Shown: one piece after another, positions 49,989 to 57,984 of the stretch
Layout of the letters: each line of letters starts with the position of its first letter
How positions within the stretch are numbered: the first letter of the stretch is position 1
Assembly (NCBI GenBank): GCA_964651475.1
Contig: CAZYXV010000004.1
Location: 1-64,000 of the forward strand
Length of the DNA: 64,000 bases
Direction of reading: 5' to 3'
DNA from: JBGSMF01 sp964651475
GTDB lineage: Bacteria > Chloroflexota > Anaerolineae > Fen-1058
Made by a program: the position numbers and the translations under genes
The notes under the pieces: generated by a model
The model's input: the letters and a program-made list of their open reading frames with translations, nothing else
What the model was told of the DNA's origin: nothing
The model's database searches: none

Positions 49989-51833
49989 ATGGCTGAAATG
50001 ACACAACCGGTTGACAAACCTTTTGCGGCGCGTCGTTCTTCGTCTGTGCATTGGGTTCACGTCGCCCCGGCAGTGCTGGTGATTTTTTTCGTCGTGATGG
50101 CGGCGTTGTTTGTGCTGATTTTTGAATTTTTGTATGCGGACCGGATTTACCCTGGCATCAGCGTGTGGGGCGTTCGACTGGATGGCATGAGGCGCGAGCA
50201 AGCCATAACGCTCCTGGAAACCAGTTTTCCTTACACCGGCCAGCCGGCGCTGACGCTGCGAGACGGCGATCAAACCTGGAAGGTGCGCCCGGCCGAGGTG
50301 GGCGCTCGACTGGACGCGGGGTCTACCGTAGACACAGCCTATAGCTTTGGGCGCTCGGGCACGCTCATCGAGCGGCTGCAAGCCCAGGCCGACGTGTGGC
50401 GGACGGGGCAAGCCCTTTCTCCGGTGATTGTGTTCGATCCAGCCGCGGCGCAAGCTTATCTGGACCGCCTGGCGATGACGGTCAACCGCCCGGCCCAAGA
50501 CGCGGGGCTGCGCCTGGACGTCACTACTGTCATCACCAACCCGCCGGTGATGGGGCGCACGCTCGACGCGCCGCCGGTCATCGCCGCCATCCAGGCTGCC
50601 GTGGGCGGCATGCAGCCGGCCGAAATACCGCTCTCTTTCCGAGACGTAGAGCCTAGCATTGCCGACGTGAGCCTGCCCGCGCGCGAATTGAAAACACTGC
50701 TCAGCAGCCCCCTGGAATTGGTGGAACTGGGGCCTGCAGGCGAGACGCTTAACTCGTGGCCTATCGCGCCCGACGCGCTTGCCAGGATGGCCGTCCTCCG
50801 CCGCGAAGACAGCCACATCCTGGTCAAGCTCGACGAGGCCCAATTGCGCGCTGGATTAGAAGCCATCGCCCCCTCGCTTGTTCTCACACCCACCAATGGC
50901 CGCTACGTCTTTGACGACGCGACCGCGCAATTCGTCGTTGTTCAATCCAGCGTAGATGGGCGCGAATTAGATTTTCCGGCCACCATCGCCAGCATCGAGC
51001 AGCGCGCCGTCACCGACAACCGGCGCGTGCCGCTGATCTTTCGCCCGCTCAAAGCCAAGTATCACGACGGAATGCCGCCGCAAGAACTGGGCATCACCGC
51101 CCTGGTGGGCGAGGGGGTCACTTACTTTAAAGGCTCGTCGTCGGCTCGCGTCCAAAACATCATAGTGGCCGCCTCCAAATTTCACGGCATCATTATCGCT
51201 CCCAACGAGACTTTTTCGTTCAACAAATATCTGGGCGACGTGAGCCTGGAGGAAGGATACGAAGAGGGGCTGATCATCTTTGAGGGTCGAACCATCGAGG
51301 GCGTGGGCGGCGGCGTCTGCCAGGTATCTACCACGGCCTTTCGCGCCGCGTTCCTGGCCGGCTTTCCCATTGTCGAGCGTTGGCCGCACGCCTATCGCGT
51401 GAGCTGGTACGAAAAGGGCTTTGGCCCCGGCCTGGATGCGACCGTCTTTGCGCCGTTGGTGGATTTCAAATTCACCAACGACACCCCCTATCACCTGCTG
51501 ATCGAAACGTATACGAACGCGACAAACGGCACTCTCACCTTCAAGTTCTACAGCACGCCGGACGGGCGCAAGGTCACGATTGACCAGCCGGTTATATACA
51601 ACGTCGTGGCGCACGGGCCGGATATTTACGAGCAAGACTCCACCTTGCCGCCGGGAGCGACGAAGCAAGTGGATTGGGCAGTGGATGGCGCCGACGTCAA
51701 CGTAAAGCGCGTCGTCGAGCGCAACGGGACGGTGCTATACCAGGACGACATCTTTACGCATTACGAGCCCTGGCAGGCCGTGTTCAAGGTCGGCCCGCAG
51801 CCGCCAGAAGGCGAGCCTGCCCCCACGCCATAA
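49989..51833 (+). CDS. VanW-family exported protein
   Basis: A 614-residue protein with one N-terminal membrane helix (VAPAVLVIFFVVMAALFVLIFEFLY) and a large outside part. Two copies of the peptidoglycan-binding-like PF12229 domain come first (PGISVWGVRLDGMRREQAITLLETSF; EAIAPSLVLTPTNGRYVFDD). The VanW domain is at about 390-530 (HGIIIAPNETFSFNKYLGDVSLEEGY; EGVGGGVCQVSTTAFRAAFLAGFPIVERWPHAYRVSWYEKGFGPGLDATV). VanW sits in some vancomycin-resistance operons but its role is not established; this long form is widespread in Chloroflexota and Firmicutes and probably works at the cell wall. Confidence 0.9.
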   Translation: MAEMTQPVDKPFAARRSSSVHWVHVAPAVLVIFFVVMAALFVLIFEFLYADRIYPGISVWGVRLDGMRREQAITLLETSFPYTGQPALTLRDGDQTWKVRPAEVGARLDAGSTVDTAYSFGRSGTLIERLQAQADVWRTGQALSPVIVFDPAAAQAYLDRLAMTVNRPAQDAGLRLDVTTVITNPPVMGRTLDAPPVIAAIQAAVGGMQPAEIPLSFRDVEPSIADVSLPARELKTLLSSPLELVELGPAGETLNSWPIAPDALARMAVLRREDSHILVKLDEAQLRAGLEAIAPSLVLTPTNGRYVFDDATAQFVVVQSSVDGRELDFPATIASIEQRAVTDNRRVPLIFRPLKAKYHDGMPPQELGITALVGEGVTYFKGSSSARVQNIIVAASKFHGIIIAPNETFSFNKYLGDVSLEEGYEEGLIIFEGRTIEGVGGGVCQVSTTAFRAAFLAGFPIVERWPHAYRVSWYEKGFGPGLDATVFAPLVDFKFTNDTPYHLLIETYTNATNGTLTFKFYSTPDGRKVTIDQPVIYNVVAHGPDIYEQDSTLPPGATKQVDWAVDGADVNVKRVVERNGTVLYQDDIFTHYEPWQAVFKVGPQPPEGEPAPTP

Positions 51834-51852
51834 CGCCGCTGGCCTTTGCCCG

Positions 51853-52338
51853 TCAACCCTTTTGGGCCGGCGGCACGCGCTGCATCTGGACCGTGATGTA
51901 CGGCAACAGCCCATTGCCGCAATCCATCTCGATGGCGTACACCCAACGGTCCCGATCGAGTGGTTGGAACACCCGGCGCAATCGGGCGCGCGGGAAACTG
52001 CGCGGCACACAGCTCAGGCTGGCGCTATTCAGCACCAACTCGCCCCTGGCATCCACTTGCCCCACGGCCTGTTCGACCGCCCCATCGTCGGCAAAGAAAG
52101 CCCCCACCACCTGGCTCTGGTCGCGGTCGTAATACACATAGATGTGTTCGGTGCTCAACACCTGGTCCGAGCCTGAATCGCGCACCTGGTTGAACCCAAC
52201 GATAAAGTGGTCGTTCAAGGCCCATTCAAACATGGCCCGGGCGTGAACGCTAAAATCTTGGCCCCCTCCCGTGCCTTCCCATTCGCCCGCCAGATACCAC
52301 AAACGTGTCAGCCCTAATTCAGAAGTAGATGCACTCAT
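51853..52338 (-). CDS. FABP/nitrobindin-like beta-barrel protein
   Basis: A 161-residue soluble protein. The N-terminal LTRLWYLAGEWEGTGGGQD is the L-x-G-x-W-x-G-x-G start of DUF1579, nitrobindin and FABP-like barrels. Alternating strands follow (EWALNDHFIVGFNQV, TEHIYVYYDRDQSQVVGAFF). The heme His of true nitrobindins is not clearly present, so a heme role is not supported. It lies 3 bp after the GDPD gene on the same strand and is probably cotranscribed. Confidence 0.65.
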   Translation of the reverse strand: MSASTSELGLTRLWYLAGEWEGTGGGQDFSVHARAMFEWALNDHFIVGFNQVRDSGSDQVLSTEHIYVYYDRDQSQVVGAFFADDGAVEQAVGQVDARGELVLNSASLSCVPRSFPRARLRRVFQPLDRDRWVYAIEMDCGNGLLPYITVQMQRVPPAQKG

Positions 52339-52341
52339 ACG

Positions 52342-53166
52342 TCACCTGGATGGAATGTGTCGTTCGAGCGTCTGCGGAAAATCTGTAAAAATCCCGCTCG
52401 CGCCGGCCTCGATAAAAATGCGCATGACGGTCTCGTCGTTAACCGTCCACACATTTACGTCAAAACCTTGCTTGCGCAGGGCGGCAATGTCTTGAGGTTG
52501 AATCGCCATCGCAAAAGGGTGGTAAGCTTGTGCATGGAGCCGGCGCAACAATGCCGGCGGGTCAGGGTCAGGCAGAGTCACCAGCGCGCCGGTGGCAAGG
52601 TCGGAAGTGATGGCCCTGACTTGTTCCAGGTACTGATGGTTAAAAGAAGACACGAGTACCCTGTCTATCATGCCCAACTCTTGAATCAACGCCACAACCT
52701 TGTCCACCACTGCCGCGCCGCCCGGGGTGGCGCTCAGGTCTTTGATTTCTACGTTGACGCGCCAGTCATTATCGAGCGTGAACGCCAGCGCTTCGCGGAG
52801 CGTCGGCGCGCGTTCACCCACGTAGCGCTTTACGTCGGCTCCGGTCACGGCGCCCGCGGCAATTTGCTTGAACGGGTCTTGCTCGTTGAACCACGAGCCA
52901 AAATCCAGACGGCGTATTTCTCCAAGCTTGAACTGGTGGACGAGCCACGGCGAGCGCTCTGGAAAAAGCTGCCGGGCGTTGGACGTGCGGTCGAGACTGT
53001 CGTCGTGGATGATGATCAGTTCGCCATCGGACGTCAGGCCTACGTCCAGTTCCCACATATCGGCGCCGATGCCGAGCGCCTTGTGCGCTGCCGCCAGAGT
53101 GTTTTCTGGGGCCAGCGAGCGCGCTCCCCGGTGGGCAATGTTTAGGGTACGCTTGTCAGGTGACAT
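52342..53166 (-). CDS. Glycerophosphodiester phosphodiesterase
   Basis: A 274-residue TIM-barrel GDPD. The catalytic motif NIAHRGARSLAPENTLAAAHKALGIGADMWELDVGLTSDGELIIIHDDSLDRTSN holds the His pair (HRG, HDD) and Glu/Asp metal ligands. VNVEIKD and SSFNHQYLEQV follow, and FDVNVWTVNDETVMRIFIEAGASGIFTDFPQTL ends it. It splits glycerophosphodiesters into glycerol-3-phosphate and an alcohol. No signal peptide, so it is intracellular. An AGGAGGT site precedes the ATG. It is divergent from mtnA. Confidence 0.93.
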   Translation of the reverse strand: MSPDKRTLNIAHRGARSLAPENTLAAAHKALGIGADMWELDVGLTSDGELIIIHDDSLDRTSNARQLFPERSPWLVHQFKLGEIRRLDFGSWFNEQDPFKQIAAGAVTGADVKRYVGERAPTLREALAFTLDNDWRVNVEIKDLSATPGGAAVVDKVVALIQELGMIDRVLVSSFNHQYLEQVRAITSDLATGALVTLPDPDPPALLRRLHAQAYHPFAMAIQPQDIAALRKQGFDVNVWTVNDETVMRIFIEAGASGIFTDFPQTLERHIPSR

Positions 53167-53258
53167 TGGTTCAATAACCTCCTATGTTGACACAATGCTC
53201 GAACTGGTGCACAATGCCAGAGAATTTTTGTACCGCCTTTTAATTCCAGGAGGACACG

Positions 53259-54332
53259 ATGAGTAGTTACCACACCCTCGAATGGCGAGACGGCGCGCTC
53301 CGCCTGTTGGATCAGCGCGCGCTTCCGCATCAAACCATCTATATAGATTATACTGATTATTGTAAAGTTGCAACAGCCATACGCGAGATGGTCATTCGCG
53401 GCGCGCCGGCTATTGGCGCGGCGGCAGCGTATGGATTGGCGCTGGCGGCCACGCACAGCCAGGCGAAGGACGCGGCAACGCTCCGCGCGGAGCTGGCGCA
53501 AGCGGCCGAGGTGCTGCGCGCTGCCCGTCCGACCGCCGTCAATCTCTTTTGGGCGATTGACCGCGTGATGAGCCGGGCGGCTGATCCCAGCCTGCGGACG
53601 ACCGAAGCCATTCGCGCGGCGGCGCTGGACGAGGCTCGCGCCGTGGCCGACGAAGACGTGCGGACCAACAAGCAAATCGGGTTGAACGCTTTGTCGCTTG
53701 TCCCAGACAAGGCCAACATTGTCCATCACTGCAACACCGGCAGCCTGGCCACGGTAGACTATGGCACGGCGCTGGGCATCATCCGCACGGCGCACGAACA
53801 CGGCAAGCAGGTCCACGTGTTTGTGGACGAGACTCGCCCGCGCTTGCAAGGCGCGCGCCTGACGGCGTGGGAGTTGGGGCAGTTGGGCATTTCGTATACG
53901 GTGATTCCAGATGGCGCCTCCGGCCATTTTATGCGCACCGTCGGCGTTGACCTGTGCGTGGTGGGGTGCGATCGCGTGGCGCGGAACGGCGACACGGCCA
54001 ACAAAATCGGCACCTATAACCTGGCATTGGCGGCGCACGCGCACGGTGTGCCGTTTTATGTGGCGGCGCCATCCAGCACGGTTGACCTTTCAATTTCCGA
54101 CGGCGACGCGATTCCAATCGAAGAGCGTCCGGCGCGCGAAATCACGCACGTCGGTCAAGAGCACATCACGCCAGAGGGGGCAATCGTCGCCAATCCTGCC
54201 TTTGACGTGACGCCGGCCAGGTACATTACGGCCATTATCACAGAAGGCGGCGTCGCCTATCCGCCATACCTGGAGAGCCTGCCCGAACAAGTAGCCAGAT
54301 CGCAGGCGTTGCACAAAGCGTGCCGCTCTTGA
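53259..54332 (+). CDS. mtnA: S-methyl-5-thioribose-1-phosphate isomerase
   Basis: A 357-residue protein of the eIF2B-like fold. The catalytic Cys158 is in IVHHCNTGSLATVDYGTALG and Asp238 in VGCDRVARNGDTANKIGTYNLA; NETRPRLQGARLTAWEL (here DETRPRLQGAR) lies between. It converts methylthioribose-1-phosphate to methylthioribulose-1-phosphate in the methionine salvage pathway. Other salvage genes are not in the window. AGGAGG precedes the ATG. Its stop overlaps the -35 of the marR promoter. Confidence 0.95.
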   Translation: MSSYHTLEWRDGALRLLDQRALPHQTIYIDYTDYCKVATAIREMVIRGAPAIGAAAAYGLALAATHSQAKDAATLRAELAQAAEVLRAARPTAVNLFWAIDRVMSRAADPSLRTTEAIRAAALDEARAVADEDVRTNKQIGLNALSLVPDKANIVHHCNTGSLATVDYGTALGIIRTAHEHGKQVHVFVDETRPRLQGARLTAWELGQLGISYTVIPDGASGHFMRTVGVDLCVVGCDRVARNGDTANKIGTYNLALAAHAHGVPFYVAAPSSTVDLSISDGDAIPIEERPAREITHVGQEHITPEGAIVANPAFDVTPARYITAIITEGGVAYPPYLESLPEQVARSQALHKACRS

Positions 54333-54357
54333 CAAAACCCATCAAACTCGATAAAAT
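54329..54357 (+). promoter_or_regulatory. Promoter of the marR-exporter operon
   Basis: TTGACA (54329-54334, perfect) and TAAAAT (54352-54357) with a 17-bp spacer. It starts inside the mtnA stop codon. Confidence 0.8.
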
Positions 54358-54385
54358 TAGCCCTTCTAATGATTAGGAGGGCTAA
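54357..54385. promoter_or_regulatory. Probable MarR operator covering start site and RBS
   Basis: TTAGCCCTTCTAAT and ATTAGGAGGGCTAA are inverted repeats matching at 13 of 14 positions around one central base. It starts at the last base of the -10 and includes AGGAGG, the ribosome site of marR. Bound MarR would block transcription; the RNA dyad could also hide the ribosome site. Confidence 0.8.
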
Positions 54386-54393
54386 TATTTTTT

Positions 54394-54885
54394 ATGCGAT
54401 CCACGGACAGAGTGGCTCAAGAGATCACGGACCTGGCGCAAATTTTTCCATTGGTGATGCGCGCTATTACAGCCAGGCTGAGGCAATCCGGCTGCGACAT
54501 CATGCCGGCTCACCTTCGCCTGCTGGCATTGTTGGCCTGCGGTTCGTGCAATCTCAGCGCGTTGGCCGAAAAGCAAGCGGTGAGTCTGCCAACCATATCA
54601 AATTCAGTGTCGGTGTTGGTCGAACGCGGCTGGGTCAAGCGCGTGCACGCGCCGCACGACCGGCGCGTGGTGCTGCTCGAATTGACGTCAGATGGGCGGG
54701 CGATCCTGGCTAAAACCAAAGAATTCGCCGCGCTATACATTGCCGAACTGGTTGCGCCCCTTTCGACAGACGATCACAAGGCGCTGCTGGCCGGGCTGGC
54801 CGTTCTGCGGCGCGCTTTCTCGCCGCTCGTTCATTCTGCTGATTTTGAACCTTACAGGGGCGCGGATCGCTTATCTGATTTCTAG
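54394..54885 (+). CDS. MarR-family transcriptional repressor
   Basis: A 163-residue winged-helix regulator: MPAHLRLLALLACGSCNLSALAEKQAVSLPTISNSVSVLVERGWVKRVHAPHDRRVVLLELTSDGRAIL is the MarR HTH and wing (DRR motif). The helical ends form the dimer. It lies ahead of a MacAB-like exporter and has a strong dyad at its promoter, so it probably represses itself and the exporter until a drug or other small compound binds. The AGGAGG site is 13 nt from the ATG, a long spacing. Confidence 0.92.
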   Translation: MRSTDRVAQEITDLAQIFPLVMRAITARLRQSGCDIMPAHLRLLALLACGSCNLSALAEKQAVSLPTISNSVSVLVERGWVKRVHAPHDRRVVLLELTSDGRAILAKTKEFAALYIAELVAPLSTDDHKALLAGLAVLRRAFSPLVHSADFEPYRGADRLSDF

Positions 54886-54978
54886 CAGCCTGTCGGAGAG
54901 CGGGTGGGTACGCTCATAGTGCGCGCTTGAGCGCGAAGCGCGCACTACAAACGAGTTCCTCTCCGACAAACTGCTAGA
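54881..54978. repeat. 98-bp palindromic element overlapping the marR stop
   Basis: The ends TCTAGCAGCCTGTCGGAGAG (54881-54900) and its inverted copy at 54959-54978 match at 18 of 20. A perfect inner stem AGTGCGCGCTT / AAGCGCGCACT (54918-54946) lies inside. The left end supplies the TAG stop of marR. It is a MITE/REP-like element and may also weaken read-through into the exporter genes. Confidence 0.75.
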
Positions 54979-54999
54979 GCGAAATATGGAGTATAAAAT

Positions 55000-55905
55000 A
55001 TGCAAAGACGTATCATCGTAATCGCCGCTATCATCATTGTGGCGTTGATCGCCGCTGGATGGGTGTATCGCAGCCGGCAACAGGCTGCTCAAGCGGCTGA
55101 GGGCGAGGGCGGGCGAGTGGCCACGGTGGAGCGGGGAACGCTGGTATCCACCATCCGGGCTTCTGGGAGCATTGAGCCGGAGGCGGAGGTGGGGCTGAAC
55201 TTTGAGACGCCGGGCGTAGTGGCCAGGATCAATGTGAAAGAAGGGCAGACGGTCAAACGAGGCGAGGTGCTGGCTGAACTCGACACAGTTGAGCTTGAGC
55301 TGGCCGTGGCGCAGGCCGAAAAAACGTGGCTCATTCAACAGTTGACCTTTAGCCAGACGGTAGCCGGTCCCAAGCCAGACGAGTTGGCGGCAGCAGAGGC
55401 GCAGCTTGCCAGCGCGTGGGCGCAATACAATGACGTGAAGCAAGGTCCCAAGGCTGATCAACTGGCGCAGGCCCAGGCGCAACTGGCGCAGTCGCGCTCG
55501 CAGCTCAAAGCGGCCACCGTCGCTCACGACATGTCAATGAAGTGTTTCACCTTCAAGCTGCCTACTGGCGAAGAGCAAGGCATTTGCCCGGGACTGGGCA
55601 CATTTGAGGAACAAGCGCGATTCCAGCTCCAGGCGGCGCAGGCGGCGTTCGACGCGGCGCAAGCCAACTATGACCGCGTGGCGGACGGGGCGAGCAGCGC
55701 GCAGAGCAGCGCCGCCTGGGCGNNNNNNNNNNNNNNNNNNNNNNNNNNNNNNNNNNNNNNNNNNNNNNNNNNNNNNNNNNNNNNNNNNNNNNNNNNNNNN
55801 NNNNNNNNNNNNNNNNNNNNNNCTGGACTGACCCAGGGCGATACTGTCATCACTGGCGGCATCCAACAACTCTCGTCCCTGTTCGAACCCACCGCTAACC
55901 CATGA
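55000..55905 (+). CDS. MacA/HlyD-type efflux adaptor, interrupted by an assembly gap
   Basis: A periplasmic/exoplasmic membrane-fusion protein. The N-terminal helix is RRIIVIAAIIIVALIAAGWVY. The lipoyl-like start is GTLVSTIRASGSIEPEAEVGLNFETPGVVARINVKEGQTVKRGEVLAELDTVELELAVAQAEK, then a coiled-coil hairpin (AAEAQLASAWAQYNDVKQGP; LAQAQAQLAQSRSQLKAA). A 100-N gap removes the second lipoyl half and barrel; after it only GLTQGDTVITGGIQQLSSL remains. An insertion FKLPTGEEQGICPGLGTFEEQ lies in the hairpin. The true length is unknown. It links the ABC pump MacB-like genes that follow. Confidence 0.85.
   Translation: MQRRIIVIAAIIIVALIAAGWVYRSRQQAAQAAEGEGGRVATVERGTLVSTIRASGSIEPEAEVGLNFETPGVVARINVKEGQTVKRGEVLAELDTVELELAVAQAEKTWLIQQLTFSQTVAGPKPDELAAAEAQLASAWAQYNDVKQGPKADQLAQAQAQLAQSRSQLKAATVAHDMSMKCFTFKLPTGEEQGICPGLGTFEEQARFQLQAAQAAFDAAQANYDRVADGASSAQSSAAWAXXXXXXXXXXXXXXXXXXXXXXXXXXXXXXXXXXGLTQGDTVITGGIQQLSSLFEPTANP
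55723..55822. other. Scaffold gap (100 N)
   Basis: Exactly 100 N, the usual placeholder for a gap of unknown size. It lies within the adaptor gene; the frame across it is not reliable. Confidence 0.99.
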
Positions 55906-55914
55906 GGTGTTGGT

Positions 55915-56691
55915 ATGAGCGAATACGTAATCGAAATCGAAAATATTTCCAAGGTGTATCAGATGGGCGAGGTCCAGGTTCACGCCTTGAACGGCGTATC
56001 CCTCAAGATTGGCAAAGGTGAGATGACGGCTATCATGGGGCCATCGGGTTCGGGCAAGTCCACGCTGATGAACATCATTGGATGCCTGGATCAGCCCACG
56101 TCGGGCGTGTATCGCCTGGGAGGAATCCAGGTTGACCAGATGGACGACGACCGCCTGGCGGAAATTCGCAATCGCAAGATTGGCTTTGTGTTCCAGAATT
56201 ACAACTTGCTGGCGCGCACCTCGGCATTGCAAAACGTCGAGTTGCCGCTGATTTATTCGGGCGGCAACGTGCAGGGCAGTCAAAACGGCGGCGGGCGCCG
56301 CCAGCGCGCCGTCGCCGCGTTGGAAGCGGTGGGCCTGGGCGACCGGCTGCATCATCGCCCCAACGAGCTTTCGGGCGGCCAGCAGCAGCGCGTGGCGATT
56401 GCGCGCGCGCTGGTTAACAATCCATCCATTATCCTGGCGGACGAGCCAACCGGCAACCTGGATTCGCGTTCGGGCGCCGAAGTGATGTGCATTTTTCAAA
56501 GGCTCAACCGGGAACAAAACATCACCATCGTGTTCGTCACCCACGACCCGCGCATCGCACAACATACGCAGCGCAATATTCACCTGAGCGACGGCCAGAT
56601 TATCGCCGATGTGCTGGTGGCTGAGCCGCTCGTTGCCTGCGCTGGCCAGCCGCTCGTGAATACAACAAGCGAGGATCGGAATGATCATTGA
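55915..56691 (+). CDS. ABC transporter ATP-binding protein, MacB/LolD type
   Basis: A 258-residue ATPase: Walker A MGPSGSGKSTLMNIIG, Q-loop VFQNYNLLARTSALQNVELPL, signature LSGGQQQRVAIARAL, Walker B IILADEPTGNLDS and the H-loop VTHDPRIAQ. The sequence is of the MacB/LolD/FtsE group, which powers non-translocating mechanotransmission by the permease. A Gly/Arg insert (SGGNVQGSQNGGGRRQRA) extends the helical domain. The last 11 bp overlap the permease gene. Confidence 0.93.
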   Translation: MSEYVIEIENISKVYQMGEVQVHALNGVSLKIGKGEMTAIMGPSGSGKSTLMNIIGCLDQPTSGVYRLGGIQVDQMDDDRLAEIRNRKIGFVFQNYNLLARTSALQNVELPLIYSGGNVQGSQNGGGRRQRAVAALEAVGLGDRLHHRPNELSGGQQQRVAIARALVNNPSIILADEPTGNLDSRSGAEVMCIFQRLNREQNITIVFVTHDPRIAQHTQRNIHLSDGQIIADVLVAEPLVACAGQPLVNTTSEDRNDH

Positions 56692-57925
56692 AAGTATCCG
56701 CATTGCATTACGCGCGCTGACGGCCAACAAACTCCGCGCGGCGCTGACCATGTTGGGCATCATTATCGGCGTGGGCGCGGTCATTACGTTAATGTCGGCC
56801 GGGGCGGGCGTGCAGCTCTACATCGCCGAGCAATTCCAGGGGTTGGGGTCTAACCTGCTCTTTGTGATTCCTGGCAGCCTGCAAAACGCCCGCTTCCAGC
56901 CGCCCGGCATGAGCAGCGCCGAATTGACCGACGCCGACGCGGCTGCTTTGTTGGATCCCTTCCGCGCGCCGGACGTGGCGGAGGTGGCGCCAGTGTACAC
57001 ACGGCTTGGAGCGACGGTAGTGGCTGGCACGCGCAACGCAACGCCGCAGATTCAAAGCGTCACCCCGGCCTTTTTCCGCGCGCGCCGCTGGGACGCCGAG
57101 ATAGGCGAGTTGTTCACCGATAGCGAAGTGCTCGCGCGCAGCCGGGTGGCTCTGCTGGGACAAACCGTTGTCGAGCGGCTGTTCCCCGACGGGCAATACC
57201 CCATCGGCCAGACCATCAAAATCAATCAGGTGCCCTTTCGCGTCATCGGCATCATGGAGAAAAAGGGCGGCAGTGGATTTGGCAACGAAGACAATGTGAT
57301 CTTTATCCCGCTGAGCACGGCTCACACGCGGCTCTTTTCAGCCCGCACGCGCTCGGGCGACAACAAGGTGTCGGCCATTTACGTGCAGGCCAGCAGCGAA
57401 AAGCGCATGAACGCCGCCATCGAAGAAATCACGGCCATTATGCGAGAGCGCCACAATATTAACTATAGAGACGAGGACGATTTTTCGGTCATCAGCCAGG
57501 CCGACATCATCAGTGTTTTTGGCGATATTACCAACGCGCTGACCATCTTTCTGGGCGCGATTGCCGGCATCAGTTTGCTGGTGGGCGGCATCGGCATTAT
57601 GAACATTATGCTGGTCAGCGTGACCGAGCGCACGCGCGAGATTGGCCTCCGCAAGGCCGTCGGGGCCAAGCGGCGCGATATCCTGACGCAATTTCTGATT
57701 GAGGCCATTGTCCTTTCAATGATCGGCGGCGGCATTGGCATCGGGCTGGGGCAAAGCGGGGCGATTCTCATCGCGCGATTGATCGAGGGCTTTACGCCGA
57801 TCGTGTCTTGGGATGCCGTGCTGCTGGCCACCACCTTTTCGGCGGCAGTAGGGCTGTTCTTTGGGTTGTACCCGGCGTGGCGCGCTTCGCGCCTCAACCC
57901 GATTGACGCGCTGCGCTACGAATAG
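56681..57925 (+). CDS. MacB-type ABC permease (FtsX domain)
   Basis: A 414-residue permease. One N-terminal helix (LRAALTMLGIIIGVGAVITLMSAGAG) is followed by the large extracytoplasmic MacB_PCD domain. Three C-terminal FtsX helices come last (FLGAIAGISLLVGGIGIMNIMLVSVTERTREIGLRKAVGAKRRDIL; LIEAIVLSMIGGGIGIGLGQSG; AVGLFFGLYPAWRASRLNPIDALRYE). The ending LNPIDALRYE is the MacB signature. With the adaptor and ATPase it forms an exporter for peptides, lipoproteins or macrolide-like compounds. A strong terminator follows. Confidence 0.94.
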   Translation: MIIESIRIALRALTANKLRAALTMLGIIIGVGAVITLMSAGAGVQLYIAEQFQGLGSNLLFVIPGSLQNARFQPPGMSSAELTDADAAALLDPFRAPDVAEVAPVYTRLGATVVAGTRNATPQIQSVTPAFFRARRWDAEIGELFTDSEVLARSRVALLGQTVVERLFPDGQYPIGQTIKINQVPFRVIGIMEKKGGSGFGNEDNVIFIPLSTAHTRLFSARTRSGDNKVSAIYVQASSEKRMNAAIEEITAIMRERHNINYRDEDDFSVISQADIISVFGDITNALTIFLGAIAGISLLVGGIGIMNIMLVSVTERTREIGLRKAVGAKRRDILTQFLIEAIVLSMIGGGIGIGLGQSGAILIARLIEGFTPIVSWDAVLLATTFSAAVGLFFGLYPAWRASRLNPIDALRYE

Positions 57926-57935
57926 ACGCCTGACG

Positions 57936-57970
57936 AAACACAGGGCGAGTTTTCTACGCCCTGTGTTTTT
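57936..57970 (+). terminator. Intrinsic terminator of the exporter operon
   Basis: The 12-bp perfect stem AAACACAGGGCG / CGCCCTGTGTTT with a 9-nt loop ends in TTTTT. On the opposite strand the A-run becomes U-rich too, so it may also end the convergent LysM transcript. Confidence 0.9.
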
Positions 57971-57984
57971 AACGAGGAGATGCG

